A stretch of DNA of 45,851 nucleotides from Acidobacteriota bacterium (GCA_020200235.1 JAIVJC010000013.1:1-45851); one strand, 5' to 3'; shown: positions 36,477 through 44,440, counted from the stretch's first letter. A program made the numbers and translations. The notes: generated by a model from the sequence alone, not told the origin.

Positions 36477-36727
36477 CTCTATACTCCCGCCGCGCACGTC
36501 TCTTACGTCTCTTAAGTGCCGCCCCCAAAATGATCGACAGCGACCTCTACGAGCCATCCGGCTCGAAGCCGCCGACGAAGAAGTCGCCGCGCGCGACGAC
36601 GCCCCCGCGCACGCGCCGAACGACGACGCCGCGCGCGAAGAGACGCACGCCAACCCCTCCCTCCAAGCTCCCTGATTGCCCTCGCCCCGCGAGTTTTCTT
36701 TCCCCCGCGCCCCTGCGCTACACTTTG

Positions 36728-36883
36728 CAGCTATTAGCCGTTAGCTGTTAGCCATTAGCAGGCAGCGGATAGCCGATCCCTCGTCGAGTAAAGGTGCGCA
36801 CGTTCTGCGGACGACTTCATTAGTCGTATCGGCTGAATGCTGACGGCTAACAGCTAACAGCTAACAGCTAACAGCTAACAGCT
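36728..36883. repeat. Heptamer inverted-repeat element 8 (AGCTAAC units)
   Basis: Left arm ATTAGCC GTTAGCT GTTAGCC ATTAGCA, right arm five AGCTAAC units. The centre of about 70 nt is AT-richer than the surroundings and contains ATTAGTCGTAT. The right arm ends 5 nt before the start codon of the flavoprotein reductase, which thus has no separate ribosome-binding site. Confidence 0.9.
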
Positions 36884-36888
36884 CTTAT

Positions 36889-37812
36889 ATGCACGACGTT
36901 CTGATCATCGGCGCGGGACCCGCGGGGCTCTCGGCGGCGCTCTGGTGCGACGAGCTGGGGCTCGACGCGCTCGTGCTCGAAGGGCGCGCCGAGGTCGGCG
37001 GTCAGCTCCTGTGGGTGCACAACCCCGTCGAGAATTACCTGGGCTCGCGCGCCGCCGACGGGCGTGAGCTGCGCGACCGGTTCGCCGCGCAGGTGGCGGA
37101 CGCGGAGTTCGATCTCTGGACGGGCGTGGAGATCGAGAGCGTCGACCTGAGCGCGAAGCGCGTCGCTTTGCGCAGCGGCGAGGAGTTGCAGTCGATCTTC
37201 ATGATCGTCGCGACGGGCTTGCGCCGTCGCCGCCTGGGCGTGCCGGGCGAGGCGGAGTTCGCGGGGCGCGGGATGATCGAATCCGCGGCGCGCGACCGCG
37301 AGCTGTTCGCGGGTAGAGACGTGGTCGTCGTCGGCGGCGGCGACTCGGCGGTCGAGAACGCGCTGCTGCTCGCCGAAGTCTGCCCGACCGTGACGCTCGT
37401 GCATCGCGGGAGGAAGCTCAGCGCGCGCGCCCAGTTCGCCGAGCGACTTCAGGGCACGCACTGCGTGACGGTCTTCACCGAGTCGGAGCTGGTGCGCGTC
37501 ATCGGGGGCGAGCGGGTAGAGGCGGTCGAGATCAGGCGGCGCGGCGCTTTGAAGCCGTTCCAGATGGCTGTGGGCGGCGTGCTCGTGCGCGTCGGTTACG
37601 AGCCGAACACGGAGCTGTTCCGCGATCAGGTCGAGCTCGACGGCGGCGGCTACCTGCGCGTGACGAATGAATATGAGACTACTGTCGATAACGTCTTCGC
37701 CGCGGGCGACGTGGCGAGCCGGCTCGCGCCGACCATCAGCGGCGCGGTCGGCGCGGGCGCGACCGCCGCGAAGATCATCGCGGCGCGACTGAGAGACGCG
37801 ACGGGAGGGTGA
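36889..37812 (+). CDS. Thioredoxin-reductase-like flavoprotein lacking the redox CxxC
   Basis: A 307-residue two-domain FAD/NAD(P) reductase. FAD motif G-A-G-P-A-G-L-S-A-A (8-17), then V-G-G-Q-L near 36, NADPH-domain motif V-V-V-G-G-G-D-S-A-V-E-N-A (146-158), and the FAD-closing motif F-A-A-G-D-V-A near 280. Where thioredoxin reductases have C-A-T-C before the second nucleotide motif, this protein has E-S-A-A-R-D, so it cannot reduce thioredoxin by the usual route. It is more like ferredoxin/flavodoxin-NADP reductases of the thioredoxin-reductase fold. It lies directly after element 8 and is followed closely by DUF3052 and rhodanese genes. Confidence 0.92.
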   Translation: MHDVLIIGAGPAGLSAALWCDELGLDALVLEGRAEVGGQLLWVHNPVENYLGSRAADGRELRDRFAAQVADAEFDLWTGVEIESVDLSAKRVALRSGEELQSIFMIVATGLRRRRLGVPGEAEFAGRGMIESAARDRELFAGRDVVVVGGGDSAVENALLLAEVCPTVTLVHRGRKLSARAQFAERLQGTHCVTVFTESELVRVIGGERVEAVEIRRRGALKPFQMAVGGVLVRVGYEPNTELFRDQVELDGGGYLRVTNEYETTVDNVFAAGDVASRLAPTISGAVGAGATAAKIIAARLRDATGG

Positions 37813-37816
37813 GGCG

Positions 37817-38236
37817 ATGGCGACTGCGGGCTATTCGGGGACACCGCTCGTGAAGAAGCTCGGCTTCAAGGAGGGCTTCCGCGCCGCGCTCGTGGGCGCG
37901 CCGCCGAACTTCTCGGACGAGCTGATCGATCTGCCGGGGGGCGTCGAGTTCGTCAAGCCCGCCGGGCGCTCACTCGATCTCGTCGTGCTGTTCGTCGAGG
38001 GGCGAGCCGACCTGCTGAAGTCGTTCGAGAAGCTCGCGGCGAGGCTCGCGCCCGCCGGGATGCTGTGGGTGGCGTGGCGCAAGAAGTCTTCGGGCGCGCA
38101 AACCGACCTGGACGAGAACGTGGTGCGCGAGACGGGTCTCGAAGCCGGGCTCGTCGACACGAAGGTCTGCGCGATCGACGAGACGTGGTCGGGCCTGCGC
38201 TTCGTCCGCAGGCTCAGGGACAGACCGGAGTCGTAA
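37817..38236 (+). CDS. DUF3052 family protein
   Basis: A 139-residue protein of the DUF3052 family: G-Y-S-G-T-P-L-V-K-K-L-G-F-K-E-G near the start, later A-P-A-G-M-L-W-V-A-W-R-K-K-S and T-D-L-D-E-N-V-V-R near residue 96. Function unknown; some family members sit near regulators of antibiotics. GGGAGGGTGAGGCG precedes the ATG. It starts 4 nt past the flavoprotein stop, thus the same operon. Confidence 0.9.
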   Translation: MATAGYSGTPLVKKLGFKEGFRAALVGAPPNFSDELIDLPGGVEFVKPAGRSLDLVVLFVEGRADLLKSFEKLAARLAPAGMLWVAWRKKSSGAQTDLDENVVRETGLEAGLVDTKVCAIDETWSGLRFVRRLRDRPES

Positions 38237-38288
38237 GGCGCGGCGTGGCGTCGCGGATCGAATGTCAATCGACTCGGGGTCATCAGGT

Positions 38289-38543
38289 ATGAGTTATAAA
38301 ACAATCACGCCCACCGAATATGCGGCGCGCGCGGCGAGCGGCGAGCGCGTGCGCCTGATCGACGTGCGCGAGGCGTGGGAGTTCGAGCTGGTGGGAATCG
38401 AGGGCGCAGAGCTTCTGCCGCTTAGTCGCATGAGTGAGTGGGAGGGCGCGTTGAAAGACGACGAGGAGATCGTCTTCATGTGTCACCACGGCGGAAGTCG
38501 ATCCCCGTATGCCGAGGTACTGAAGAGAGCGATTAGCAGTTAG
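38289..38543 (+). CDS. Rhodanese-domain protein, C-terminally truncated
   Basis: An 84-residue rhodanese domain from the ATG at 38289 (an ATG at 38262 would add 9 residues). Motifs: L-I-D-V-R-E-A-W-E-F then active loop F-M-C-H-H-G-G-S-R-S, a proper C-x5-R catalytic site. It ends at L-K-R-A-I-S-S, where the heptamer element 9 begins, and lacks the last strand and helix of the fold (the usual G-F-x-x-V-x-x-L-x-G-G-x-x-x-W). The element seems to have replaced the 3' end of the gene. Whether the remaining domain folds is uncertain. Confidence 0.85.
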   Translation: MSYKTITPTEYAARAASGERVRLIDVREAWEFELVGIEGAELLPLSRMSEWEGALKDDEEIVFMCHHGGSRSPYAEVLKRAISS

Positions 38544-38632
38544 CTATTAGCTATTAGCTAAACAGTAACCCGAAACTTATTGCCGAACGATGAAGGCGAA
38601 CGGCTAACAGCTAACAGCTAACAGCTAATCGC
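38530..38632. repeat. Heptamer inverted-repeat element 9 (TTAGCTA/AGCTAAC units)
   Basis: Left arm TTAGCAG TTAGCTA TTAGCTA TTAGCTA, right arm AGCTAAC AGCTAAC AGCTAAT and flanking bases. The left arm holds the last codons and stop of the rhodanese gene. The right arm leads into TATATAATG at the start of the DUF309 gene. Units are the same as in element 8. Confidence 0.9.
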
Positions 38633-38638
38633 TATATA

Positions 38639-39091
38639 ATGCCCGCCACGATGAGAGCTGTTGACGAAGAGCGACCGGCGTACACGCAGGCGCACGCGGC
38701 GGCGTACCCCGTCGAGTACATCGCCGGGATCGAACTCTACAACGCGGGCGAGTTCCACGCGGCGCACGACGCGTGGGAGGATCGCTGGACGGACGACGCG
38801 GGCCCTTCGGAGAAATTATTCCTTCAGGCGATGATCCAGTCGGCGGTGGCGTTCCACCACCTGGAGATCGGCAGGCCCGGCGCGGCGCGCAGGATGTACC
38901 AGATGTCGAAGGAGAAGTTCGCGCGCCTCGCCGCGCCCGTCTTCATGTCGCTCGATCTCGCCGACTACCAGGCGCAGCTCGACCGCTCGCTCTCGTGGCT
39001 GCTGGACGCGCCCGACCCGCGCGACGTGATGCCTGCGGAGATCGTGCCGCCGAAGATTCGGCTGCTGCCCGAAGTGATGGAGTTCGACTGA
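38639..39091 (+). CDS. DUF309 family protein
   Basis: A 150-residue helical protein matching DUF309: I-E-L-Y-N-A-G-E-F-H-A-A-H-D-A-W-E-D-R-W, then L-F-L-Q-A-M-I-Q-S-A-V-A-F-H-H, both core motifs. Function unknown. Either the ATG at 38639 or that at 38651 may be used. TATAAT at 38635-38640 overlaps the first, so if it is a -10 box the mRNA would start near 38647 and begin translation at 38651 with almost no leader. The stop overlaps the next gene's ATG by 1 nt (TGATG). Confidence 0.88.
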   Translation: MPATMRAVDEERPAYTQAHAAAYPVEYIAGIELYNAGEFHAAHDAWEDRWTDDAGPSEKLFLQAMIQSAVAFHHLEIGRPGAARRMYQMSKEKFARLAAPVFMSLDLADYQAQLDRSLSWLLDAPDPRDVMPAEIVPPKIRLLPEVMEFD

Positions 39092-39690
39092 TGGGCGTCG
39101 GACTCAGCGACGGCGAGAGCGCCGCGCCGCCTCTATCTGAAGCGGCGGGCGGGGCGACGACTTCTGCGGCGTCCGCGGCGTCGGATCGGCGCGATGCCGT
39201 GCCCGGCGTGATCGCGGGCGCGCGCCTGCTGCTCGTCGCGCTGTGGCTCGGCGGCGCGGTCTTCTTCAGCTTCGTCGTCGCGCCGACGGCTTTCGCGGTG
39301 CTACAGCAGCGCGAGCTGGCGGGCGCCGTCGTCACGCGCACCATCGCGGTCGTCAACGTCGGCGGTTTCATCATCAGCCTCGTCGTGCTCGCGCTCGGAT
39401 TCTTAGAGAATGACGCAGGTCGTCGAAGGCGGGCGCGGCTCGTCGAGACAGTCTCGCTCGCGCTCGTCGCGATCTCTTGCGGCGCCGGTCACTGGATCGT
39501 CAGCGCGCGGATGCTCGCGCTGCGCGCGGCGATGGGGCGACCCGTTGACGCGGTCGCCGCGGACGATCCCGTGCGCGCCGCCTTCAACAGCCTGCACGGC
39601 TACTCGGTCGGCTTGATGACGGTCGCGATGCTCGCGGGCGTCGTCGCGCTCTTCGCCGTGGCGGGGCGTAAGAATAAGTCTGGAGTCTAG
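39091..39690 (+). CDS. DUF4149-like four-helix membrane protein
   Basis: A 199-residue protein. A 35-residue Ala/Ser-rich N-terminus precedes four membrane helices: L-L-L-V-A-L-W-L-G-G-A-V-F-F-S-F-V, I-A-V-V-N-V-G-G-F-I-I-S-L-V-V-L-A-L-G-F, V-S-L-A-L-V-A-I-S-C-G-A-G-H and S-V-G-L-M-T-V-A-M-L-A-G-V-V-A-L-F-A. The W-L-G-G-x-V-F-F start is seen in DUF4149 proteins. Function unknown. Translationally coupled to DUF309. The last residues S-G-V and TAG lie in the next repeat element. Confidence 0.82.
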   Translation: MGVGLSDGESAAPPLSEAAGGATTSAASAASDRRDAVPGVIAGARLLLVALWLGGAVFFSFVVAPTAFAVLQQRELAGAVVTRTIAVVNVGGFIISLVVLALGFLENDAGRRRRARLVETVSLALVAISCGAGHWIVSARMLALRAAMGRPVDAVAADDPVRAAFNSLHGYSVGLMTVAMLAGVVALFAVAGRKNKSGV

Positions 39691-39762
39691 AGTCCGGAGT
39701 CAAGAGTCGAAACCGAAAGATCGCTTTTGACTCCCGGACTCCGAACTCCAGACTCCGGACTA
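39677..39762. repeat. Heptamer inverted-repeat element 10 (AGTCTGG/AGTCCGG units)
   Basis: Left arm AGTCTGG AGTCTAG AGTCCGG AGTCAAG, right arm reverse complement (ACTCCCGG, ACTCCGA, ACTCCAG units). It contains the end of the DUF4149-like gene. Confidence 0.88.
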
Positions 39763-39785
39763 AACAACGACGAAGGAGTTCTGGC

Positions 39786-40595
39786 GTGGAAACGTTTGAG
39801 AGGATCGACGACTGGCGCGAGCGTTACCAGCGTTGGAAGCGCGTCAACGAGTTGCGCGACGGAGACGTGGGCGAGCACTACCCCTGGGTCGAGAACCGGC
39901 ACGCGCCGTTCAAGCCGTTGGGGCGCGCGCTGCCGATGCTCAACCTCGGGCTCATCACCTCGGCGGGCGCCTACATCGACGGCACGGAAGGCTTCGACAC
40001 GACCGTGCCGGGCGGCGACGCGACCTACCGCGAAATCCCGACGCTCGTCACGCAGGACGATCTGCGCTTCGCCGCGCGCGGCTACGACCCCGCAGCCGTC
40101 GAGGCGGACATGAACGCGCAGGTCCCGCTCGCGCGGCTCTACGAGTTCGAGGGCAACGGCATCATCGGCCAGCTCAACCCCGTCTTCTGGAGCCTGTGCG
40201 GCTTCATCCCGTCGGCGGCGCGCTTCGCCTCGCAGACGCTGCCCGAGCTGGTCGAGCGCGTCAAACGTTACAACGTGCAGGCGGCACTTCTCGTCCCGGC
40301 GTCGCGACTCTGCCACCAGACGATGGGCCTCGCGGCGCGCGCGCTCGAAGCGGCTGGCGTGCCGACGATGATGCTCTCGGTCGACAGGGAGACGACCGAG
40401 CACGTCAAACCGCCGCGCGCCGTCTACTACGTCGGCGAGTTCGGCAGCGTGTCGGGTCGCCCGAACTTCAGCGAGCACCAGCGGCGCATCCTCGACGAGG
40501 CTCTGCGACTCCTGGAGCCGACCGATCAGGTCTCGATCCGAAAGCTCAACGTCGAGATGGAGACGCTCGTCGAAGGGCAGCGCGGCGAGAGGTAA
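39786..40595 (+). CDS. GrdB-like (glycine/betaine reductase selenoprotein B family) protein without Sec
   Basis: A 269-residue protein related to the B subunit family of glycine/sarcosine/betaine/proline reductases (PF07355). Stretches L-G-L-I-T-S-A-G-A-Y-I-D-G-T-E, D-A-T-Y-R-E-I-P and A-L-L-V-P-A-S-R-L-C-H-Q-T-M-G-L-A-A-R match the small single-domain members. In these a redox motif of the form C-x-x-C or U-x-x-C is usual; here the first position is Ser (S-R-L-C, TCG codon), so the pair is lost and no UGA is present. GTG start at 39786 with GAAGGAG 7 nt before. Function unclear; it stands alone. Confidence 0.8.
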   Translation: METFERIDDWRERYQRWKRVNELRDGDVGEHYPWVENRHAPFKPLGRALPMLNLGLITSAGAYIDGTEGFDTTVPGGDATYREIPTLVTQDDLRFAARGYDPAAVEADMNAQVPLARLYEFEGNGIIGQLNPVFWSLCGFIPSAARFASQTLPELVERVKRYNVQAALLVPASRLCHQTMGLAARALEAAGVPTMMLSVDRETTEHVKPPRAVYYVGEFGSVSGRPNFSEHQRRILDEALRLLEPTDQVSIRKLNVEMETLVEGQRGER

Positions 40596-40641
40596 GCGCG
40601 GTGAGGAATGGGCGCGCCTTAGCCCGCGGAGCGGGCGACAG

Positions 40642-40803
40642 AAAGTAGCCCACGGCGTAAGCCGTGGGATCGCCGGTGAAAAAATAACGAGAGCCCCTGA
40701 AAGGGGCGAAAGAACTTCAGCGCGGAAATTCTTTCGCCCCTTTCAGGGGCTCTCAATTTCTTCTGAAACAAAAACCCACGGCTTACGCCGTGGGCTACTT
40801 TCT
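40642..40803. repeat. Nested palindromic element (REP-like)
   Basis: The outer arms GAAAGTAGCCCACGGCGTAA and CTTACGCCGTGGGCTACTTTC are each also self-complementary around CGGCGTAAGCCG. The inner arms GAGAGCCCCTGAAAGGGGCG and CGCCCCTTTCAGGGGCTCTC (40690-40754) are likewise palindromic. A third AGGGGCT-like fragment follows at 40808-40822. No 7-base period. Such CCCACGGCTTACGCCGTGGG repeats are frequent in acidobacteria-like genomes, in my memory. Confidence 0.88.
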
Positions 40804-40852
40804 TCCGCCCCTTATCAGGGGCTCATGCCTTTGGAACTTCCGTCCTCCGCCT

Positions 40853-42001
40853 TTACGAGCGCCGCTTGCGCGTCGAGGGCGCGTCGGACTTGGCGAAGTA
40901 ACCCTGGCGGAAGGTGAGCTTGAGCTTCTGATCTTTCAGCGCCGGGTTCGTGACCTCGATCAGGAGCTTGCGGAAAGAGCCGTCGTGCTTCTTGTTCGTC
41001 GGCGAGTAGGCGATGAGGTACTGCTCCCTCAGCTCCCGCTGAATCTGCTCGAACGCCTTGCGCAAGTCCTCCTCGCCGCGCGGGACGTAGGCGCGGCCCC
41101 CCGTGCGCTCGGCGATCTTTCTGATCGAGCCCTCGTCGACGCCGGTGTAGTTGAAGCTGTCGCCGACGCCGATGACGAAGACGAGCGTGTCGGTCTTGAG
41201 CGCGCGGTCGACCGCGTCCTGCAACTTCATCTTGCCGCTCGTGTTGACGCCGTCGGTCAGGAGGATGATCGCGCGCCGCGTCTGCTCGGACGACTCGGAC
41301 AGCACCTCGTCGCACGTGACCCAGACCGCGTCCCAGAGCGAGGTGGAGGAGGCGAGCGCGTTGTTGTCGCCGGAGATGGGCGGCGTGCCGACGATGGTGC
41401 CGTTGCCGAGGTAGCCCGCGGGCGGCACGAACTCGACCCTGTCGATCGCGCTGCGCACGCGCTGGACGCTCCCGGTCAGACCCTGCTCCAGCGTCGTCTC
41501 GCCCGTGGACGACACGACCGCGACCTCGTCCTTGCGCGGACGCAGAACAGCGTCGACGAACTCGCGCGCCGCCTGCTTCTCCTGCGAGAGCGTGTGCTCC
41601 TGCGAGCCGGAGGTGTCGATGACGATGGCGAGCGTCAGCGGGAGATCGACCTGCTGCCCGAAGGTGAAGATCTCCTGCGGCACGCCGTCCTCGAGGATGC
41701 GCACGTCCTCCTTCTTGAGGGTCGTGACGAAGCGCTTGTCCTTGTCGATGGCGGTGAAGAGCACGTTCGTCAGAGCCGTGTTAACGCGGTAAACCTCGTC
41801 GTCGTCCACGGTCGTGTTCTCGTCCACCGGCTTCGGCGTGGGCTTCTGCTGCGCGGGGGGCGTGGCTTGCGGCTGCGCCTGCCCGCTGGCGGGCTGCTGC
41901 TGCTGCTGCTGCGCGCTCGTGGGCGCGAGCGCGAGGAAGACGGCCGCGCCGAGGGCGAGGGCGAAAACGAGGGCGCGTAACGACTGGCTGCGAAACTTCA
42001 T
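40853..42001 (-). CDS. Secreted VWA-domain protein (VWFA-related acidobacterial family)
   Basis: A 382-residue exported protein. Signal peptide (A-L-V-F-A-L-A-L-G-A-A-V-F-L-A-L-A-P-T-S-A), then a Gln/Pro-rich linker with a CAG/CTG-like poly-Gln run. The domain begins V-R-I-L-E-D-G-V-P-Q-E-I-F and carries MIDAS D-T-S-G-S-Q-E. I-I-L-L-T-D-G-V-N-T is the second metal loop, and Y-L-I-A-Y-S-P-T-N the closing strand typical of the family. It lies 105 nt from a paralogue on the same strand; a tandem duplication is likely. Confidence 0.92.
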   Translation of the reverse strand: MKFRSQSLRALVFALALGAAVFLALAPTSAQQQQQQPASGQAQPQATPPAQQKPTPKPVDENTTVDDDEVYRVNTALTNVLFTAIDKDKRFVTTLKKEDVRILEDGVPQEIFTFGQQVDLPLTLAIVIDTSGSQEHTLSQEKQAAREFVDAVLRPRKDEVAVVSSTGETTLEQGLTGSVQRVRSAIDRVEFVPPAGYLGNGTIVGTPPISGDNNALASSTSLWDAVWVTCDEVLSESSEQTRRAIILLTDGVNTSGKMKLQDAVDRALKTDTLVFVIGVGDSFNYTGVDEGSIRKIAERTGGRAYVPRGEEDLRKAFEQIQRELREQYLIAYSPTNKKHDGSFRKLLIEVTNPALKDQKLKLTFRQGYFAKSDAPSTRKRRS

Positions 42002-42106
42002 AAATTTCAGACGACCTTTCGGACAAGGTTGGATGCCTGATGTCGGGCGTTGGATGCTAGCCGAACCCGAAACGGCTCTGGCGAGCGCGCGCCCGGCGCC
42101 AGCCCG

Positions 42107-43120
42107 CTACTCCTTGCTCTCCCTCGTCGCCGTGTAGCCGCGCCGCGTGCGCACCTTGAGCCCGTCCCGTTCGGAGGCGAGCTTGACCTCGATGCGCCGG
42201 TAGCTGCCGTCGAAGGCGCGCTGCGGCCGGTAGGTGACGACGTACTGCGCGCGCAGCTCTCGCGCGACGCGGTGGAAAGACTTCTCCAGCCCCAGCTTGT
42301 CGCCGATGAAGAACGCCTTGCCGCCCGTCTCCGCGCAGAGCCTGTCGAGCTCGCGGTCGCCGTCGTCCTTCGGCGTGCCCATCTGGACGCCGGGCACGAC
42401 GCCGGAGAGCCCCGCCTTCGTCGAGATGGCGAAGACGGTCGTCTCGGTCGCCTGCGCGATCTCGATGGCGTCTTTCAGTTTCGCGCGGCTCGCCGTGTCG
42501 TCGCCGTCCGTGATGAGGACCATCACGCGCCTGCCGGGTGTGCCGCGCATCTTCTCGTCGCACATCAGCCAGACGGCGTCCCACAGCGCCGTGTCCGAGC
42601 CGGGCTTCTTCACGCTGTCGACCGCCTTGTCGAGCAGGTCGAGCTTGTCGGTGAAGTCTTGCAGGAGGTTGACGTTCTCGTCGAAGACGGCGAACGCGCC
42701 GCGGTCCTTGCGCGCGCGCACGACCGTGTAGAGGAAATCCTTCGCCGCCTCCTTCTCGAAGCCGAGCTTGCCGGCGGTCGAGCCGGAGATGTCGAGCAGC
42801 ACGGCGACGTGGACGGGCACGCCCGTCTTCTCGTCGGTGAAGCTCTCGATGCGCTGCGGCTGCTTGTCCTCGAAGACCTCGAAGTCTGACGCGGCGAGAC
42901 CGGCGACGGGCTGATCCTTCTTGTCGAGCACGGTGATCGGCAGGCGCACGATGCGGACGTTGACCGTGCCCCCGCTCGTCTCCCCGGGCGGGGTCGGCGC
43001 GGGTCTCGACGCGGCGGGTTGCGGCTGCTGTTGCGCGGCGACGATCGCGCGCGCGGCGAGAGCCCACGCGGTCGCGCCGAACGCGGCGGTGATCAGGAAC
43101 AGTTTGACGGCTGGTTTCAT
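42107..43120 (-). CDS. Secreted VWA-domain protein (VWFA-related acidobacterial family), paralogue
   Basis: A 337-residue exported protein with signal peptide (L-F-L-I-T-A-A-F-G-A-T-A-W-A-L-A-A-R-A) and a Gln/Pro linker. Family motifs: D-F-E-V-F-E-D-K-Q-P-Q-R-I, MIDAS D-I-S-G-S-T-A, V-M-V-L-I-T-D-G-D-D-T and Y-V-V-T-Y-R-P-Q-R. It is upstream of the paralogue at 40853-42001 on the same strand and shorter by about 45 residues, mostly in the linker. AGAAGAG lies just before the ATG. Partners and role unknown. Confidence 0.92.
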   Translation of the reverse strand: MKPAVKLFLITAAFGATAWALAARAIVAAQQQPQPAASRPAPTPPGETSGGTVNVRIVRLPITVLDKKDQPVAGLAASDFEVFEDKQPQRIESFTDEKTGVPVHVAVLLDISGSTAGKLGFEKEAAKDFLYTVVRARKDRGAFAVFDENVNLLQDFTDKLDLLDKAVDSVKKPGSDTALWDAVWLMCDEKMRGTPGRRVMVLITDGDDTASRAKLKDAIEIAQATETTVFAISTKAGLSGVVPGVQMGTPKDDGDRELDRLCAETGGKAFFIGDKLGLEKSFHRVARELRAQYVVTYRPQRAFDGSYRRIEVKLASERDGLKVRTRRGYTATRESKE

Positions 43121-43300
43121 GTCTCTTCTTTAACTTGGTGAAAGAAATCCGGCGGGTTGAATGAGAGCTGTTCGGAATCTCGCGCCTCGCGAGCTTCGAT
43201 GCCCGCGGCGACGGAGCCCGTTGCCCATCCGCCGCCGCCGCGACAGCGGCGCACGGAGTATATCAACCGCGCGGCTCGCCCGCACTGTTGTCCGGGCGCG

Positions 43301-44437
43301 TCAGCCTTCGGGCTCGGCGAGCGCGTCGAGCACGGCTTCGAGGTCGGGCGGGAGCGGCGCGCGAAACTTCATGAACTCGCCCGTGCGCGGGTGGCGCAAG
43401 CCCAGCCGCTCGGCGTGCAGGAACTGTCGCCCCAGCCGCGCGACCGCCGTGCGCGCGCGCGGATCGACGATCTGCTTGTCGCGCCCCGCGCCGTAGGTCT
43501 CGTCGCCGACGACCGGGTGCTTCATCCACGTGAGGTGCACCCTGATCTGGTGCGTGCGCCCGGTCTTGATCTCGACGTCCAGGAGCGTGAAGCGCGTGAA
43601 GCGCCGGCGCACGCGCCAGAGCGAGAGCGCGCGGCGACCCGTGCGGACGACCGCCATGCGCGTGCGGTTGCGCGGGTCGCGCCCGATGGGCTCCTCGATG
43701 CGCCCGCGCTCCTCTTTGGTCGCGCCGTGCACGAGCGCGACGTAATACTTGACGACCTCGCGCGCCCTGAACTGCTCCGACAGGTTCTCCCTCGCCGCCT
43801 CGGTCTTCGCCGCGACGATCAGACCCGAAGTGTCGCGGTCGAGCCGGTGGACGATGCCGGGGCGGGGGAATTGCGGATTGCGGAATGCGGATTGCGGATT
43901 CTTCGATTGCGGAATGCAGATTTCGGATTGCGGATTGGCTTGATGGCGTTCGTCGTCATCCGTTCCGAGGCGCGCGCCCTCCGCGTCTTCTTCAATCCGC
44001 AATCCGCAATCCGCATTCCGCAATCGGTAGGCGAGCGCGTTGGCGAGCGTGCCCGAGGGCACCCCGGCGGCGGGGTGGACGACGAGACCGGCGGGCTTGT
44101 TGACGACGACGATCGAATCGTCCTCGTAGACGATGTCGAGCGGGATGTCCTCGGGCTCGAAGTTGTTCGCGGGCGGCTCCGGCGTCTCCAACTCGACCGC
44201 CTCGCCCGCGTGCAGCCGGTACGAAGGCTTCTCGACGCGCCCGCCGACCAGCACCTCGCCCTCGTCGATGGATTGCTTGAGGCGCGTGCGGCTGAAGTGA
44301 GGCACGCGCGCGGCGAGGAAGGCGTCGAGGCGCGCGCCTGCGTCCGCCTCTTCGACCGTGAAGGCGAGCGTCTCGGCGTCGGGCTCCGCGAATGAAGCGC
44401 CGCCCGCTAACTCTGTCTGCGTTGATTCTTCTCCCAT
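43301..44437 (-). CDS. RluD-like pseudouridine synthase with in-frame repeat insertion
   Basis: A 378-residue RluA-family rRNA pseudouridine synthase. N-terminal S4 domain (A-G-A-R-L-D-A-F-L-A-A-R then S-R-T-R-L-K-Q-S-I-D), then the catalytic domain: D-D-S-I-V-V-V-N-K-P-A-G-L-V-V-H-P, G-I-V-H-R-L-D-R-D-T-S-G (catalytic Asp200) and R-P-V-V-G-D-E-T-Y-G-like region. Between L-A-N-A-L-A-Y-R-L and P-R-P-G-I-V-H-R, where relatives have about 10-15 residues, a segment of about 52 residues (138-190) is inserted, coded by a heptamer inverted-repeat element. Reading frame is kept. The insert is predicted to be a polar loop near the active site. The ATG at 44437 lies 3 nt past the lgt stop, so it is in the lspA-lgt-rluD operon. 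Confidence 0.93.
   Translation of the reverse strand: MGEESTQTELAGGASFAEPDAETLAFTVEEADAGARLDAFLAARVPHFSRTRLKQSIDEGEVLVGGRVEKPSYRLHAGEAVELETPEPPANNFEPEDIPLDIVYEDDSIVVVNKPAGLVVHPAAGVPSGTLANALAYRLRNADCGLRIEEDAEGARLGTDDDERHQANPQSEICIPQSKNPQSAFRNPQFPRPGIVHRLDRDTSGLIVAAKTEAARENLSEQFRAREVVKYYVALVHGATKEERGRIEEPIGRDPRNRTRMAVVRTGRRALSLWRVRRRFTRFTLLDVEIKTGRTHQIRVHLTWMKHPVVGDETYGAGRDKQIVDPRARTAVARLGRQFLHAERLGLRHPRTGEFMKFRAPLPPDLEAVLDALAEPEG
43868..44025. repeat. Heptamer inverted-repeat element 11 (ATTGCGG units) inside rluD
   Basis: Left arm ATTGCGG ATTGCGG AATGCGG ATTGCGG and more, right arm ATCCGCA units in reverse complement, with a GC-rich centre of about 50 nt. Same unit as element 6 at 14173-14305. 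It lies entirely within the coding region of rluD and contributes codons for both arms. Confidence 0.92.
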
Positions 44438-44440
44438 TGA

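Noticed and set aside
36530-36751. Plus-strand open frame of 73 codons, Pro/Thr/Arg-rich
   Set aside because: No family match, ends in a repeat element, composition typical of random GC-rich sequence. A second frame over 36560-36680 reads like an acidic tail (L-E-A-A-D-E-E-V-A-A) and might be a gene remnant, but nothing supports it further.
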